Source: Rhodobacteraceae bacterium UBA3069
GTDB lineage: Bacteria; Pseudomonadota; Alphaproteobacteria; Rhodobacterales; Rhodobacteraceae
Length of the DNA: 64,000 nucleotides
Direction of reading: 5' to 3'
Assembly (NCBI GenBank): GCA_002366795.1
Contig: DFBX01000096.1
Coordinates: 1 to 64,000 of the forward strand
A program made the position numbers and the translations under genes. The notes under the pieces were generated by a model. It saw only the letters and a list, made by a program, of their open reading frames with translations, made no database searches and was not told the origin of the DNA. Below are positions 63,436 to 64,000 of the stretch, in pieces (within the stretch, counting starts at the first letter, position 1; every line of letters begins with the position of its first letter).

Positions 63436-64000
63436 GGCAAGTCGGGATATTCTCTCAGAACAAAGGCGACCTTGGCGGCGCCGGGTTTTTCAAAGGTGTC
63501 GGGCGCGACCAGGTGAACGTCGGCCTTAAAGACGAGCGCATCGCGCAGGCACTGCTCGATTTTCTTTTTGAGGGCACCGTCATCTGCGGCGTCGCGATCG
63601 GGACCGCGTTCGACGATCACCGTCAGCGCGCCCTGCGTGGTATGGCCTTCGAAATCGGCCACGATGCGCATGACGCCGTTGGTGTCCGGCACCAGTTCGG
63701 TGATCACGCTGTTTATGGCCGACGGGAAGACATTTGCTCCGCGCACGATCAGCATGTCGTCGGTCCGGCCGGTGCAGCGTACCTTGGGTCCGGTGCGCCC
63801 GCAGGAGCACTCGGTGTCGATGACCTCGATATAATCGCCAGACCGGAACCGCACCACCGGGCTCGCCTGTCGGCCGATAGCGGAATAGATCATCTCGCCC
63901 TCGGCCCCCTTTTCCCAGGGAATGATCTCGCCGCTTTCGGGATTTAGCAATTCAGTGATGATATAGTCCATGTTGACCATATGCATCCCCGACTGGGCAT
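63432..64000 (-). CDS. PaaK-like acyl-CoA ligase (partial, runs off right edge)
   Basis: The C-terminal ~189 residues of a phenylacetate-CoA ligase-family protein; the frame stays open to the window edge (reading AQSGMHMVNMDY). Motifs: VVRFRSGDYIEVIDTECSCG, RTGPKVRCTGRTDDMLIVRG and ANVFPSAINSVI, the usual hinge and C-terminal domain. It probably activates an aromatic or alicyclic acid for the downstream carboxylase operon. Overlaps the carboxyltransferase start by four bases. The N-terminus cannot be assessed. Confidence 0.9.
   Translation of the reverse strand, partial: AQSGMHMVNMDYIITELLNPESGEIIPWEKGAEGEMIYSAIGRQASPVVRFRSGDYIEVIDTECSCGRTGPKVRCTGRTDDMLIVRGANVFPSAINSVITELVPDTNGVMRIVADFEGHTTQGALTVIVERGPDRDAADDGALKKKIEQCLRDALVFKADVHLVAPDTFEKPGAAKVAFVLREYPDLP

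Overview
The window is high-GC DNA with an almost uninterrupted set of acyl-CoA catabolism and branched-chain-type ABC transport genes. Gene content, codon use and protein style suggest an alphaproteobacterium, most likely Rhodobacterales (Roseobacter group). This is inferred from protein resemblance; no rRNA or other marker gene is present. I saw no tRNA, rRNA, CRISPR array or intact insertion sequence.

Layout. (1) 1-2453: left-edge end of an RbbA-type ABC ATPase and its HlyD adaptor, minus strand. (2) 3045-5767: a minus-strand operon (DODA-type ring-cleavage dioxygenase, QorB-like NAD(P)H-binding protein, luciferase-domain protein) divergent from a HxlR/DUF24 regulator, a likely quinone/catechol response module. 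(3) 5859-11396: a TetR gene, a second TetR gene broken by a frameshift, and an RND efflux pump (adaptor plus permease). (4) 11535-14048: a gene graveyard holding a TetR N-terminus, 3' fragments of an amine oxidase and a xanthine-dehydrogenase-family subunit, a small ORF, an ISKra4-like transposase remnant and an internally deleted second copy of the RND permease 3' end. (5) 14123-63986: a roughly 50-kb catabolic island.

The island holds two complete Liv-type ABC importers, each with a long-chain-type acyl-CoA ligase gene between the LivG and LivH genes. It also holds six acyl-CoA dehydrogenases, an EtfAB pair, five CaiB/BaiF proteins (two with the His/Asp dyad of alpha-methylacyl-CoA racemase), four crotonases, two MaoC hydratases, two SCP2-type thiolase-like proteins (one paired with a DUF35 zinc ribbon), four SDRs, two PaaK-like ligases, a transglutaminase-fold protein, a citryl-CoA-lyase-like protein, HMG-CoA lyase and a biotin-dependent acyl-CoA carboxylase. 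The set resembles peroxisomal branched-chain beta-oxidation (racemase, hydratase-2/HSD17B4 dehydrogenase, SCPx thiolase) followed by a carboxylase/HMG-CoA-lyase tail. I infer import, CoA activation and degradation of a methyl-branched or alicyclic carboxylic acid, such as a terpenoid or steroid side-chain-like compound. No ring-specific steroid genes are visible, so the substrate is open.

The most striking feature is a shared 16-bp palindrome, TCTAAC-N4-GTTAGA, at six promoters (14123, 16584, 29205, 32805, 36466, 54786). Four copies are perfect and two are degenerate. They mark the island as one regulon of an unidentified, probably TetR-family, repressor. Other notable points are strong hairpins directly 3' of binding-protein genes in both transporter operons and a hairpin that would bury the ribosome-binding site of one SDR gene.
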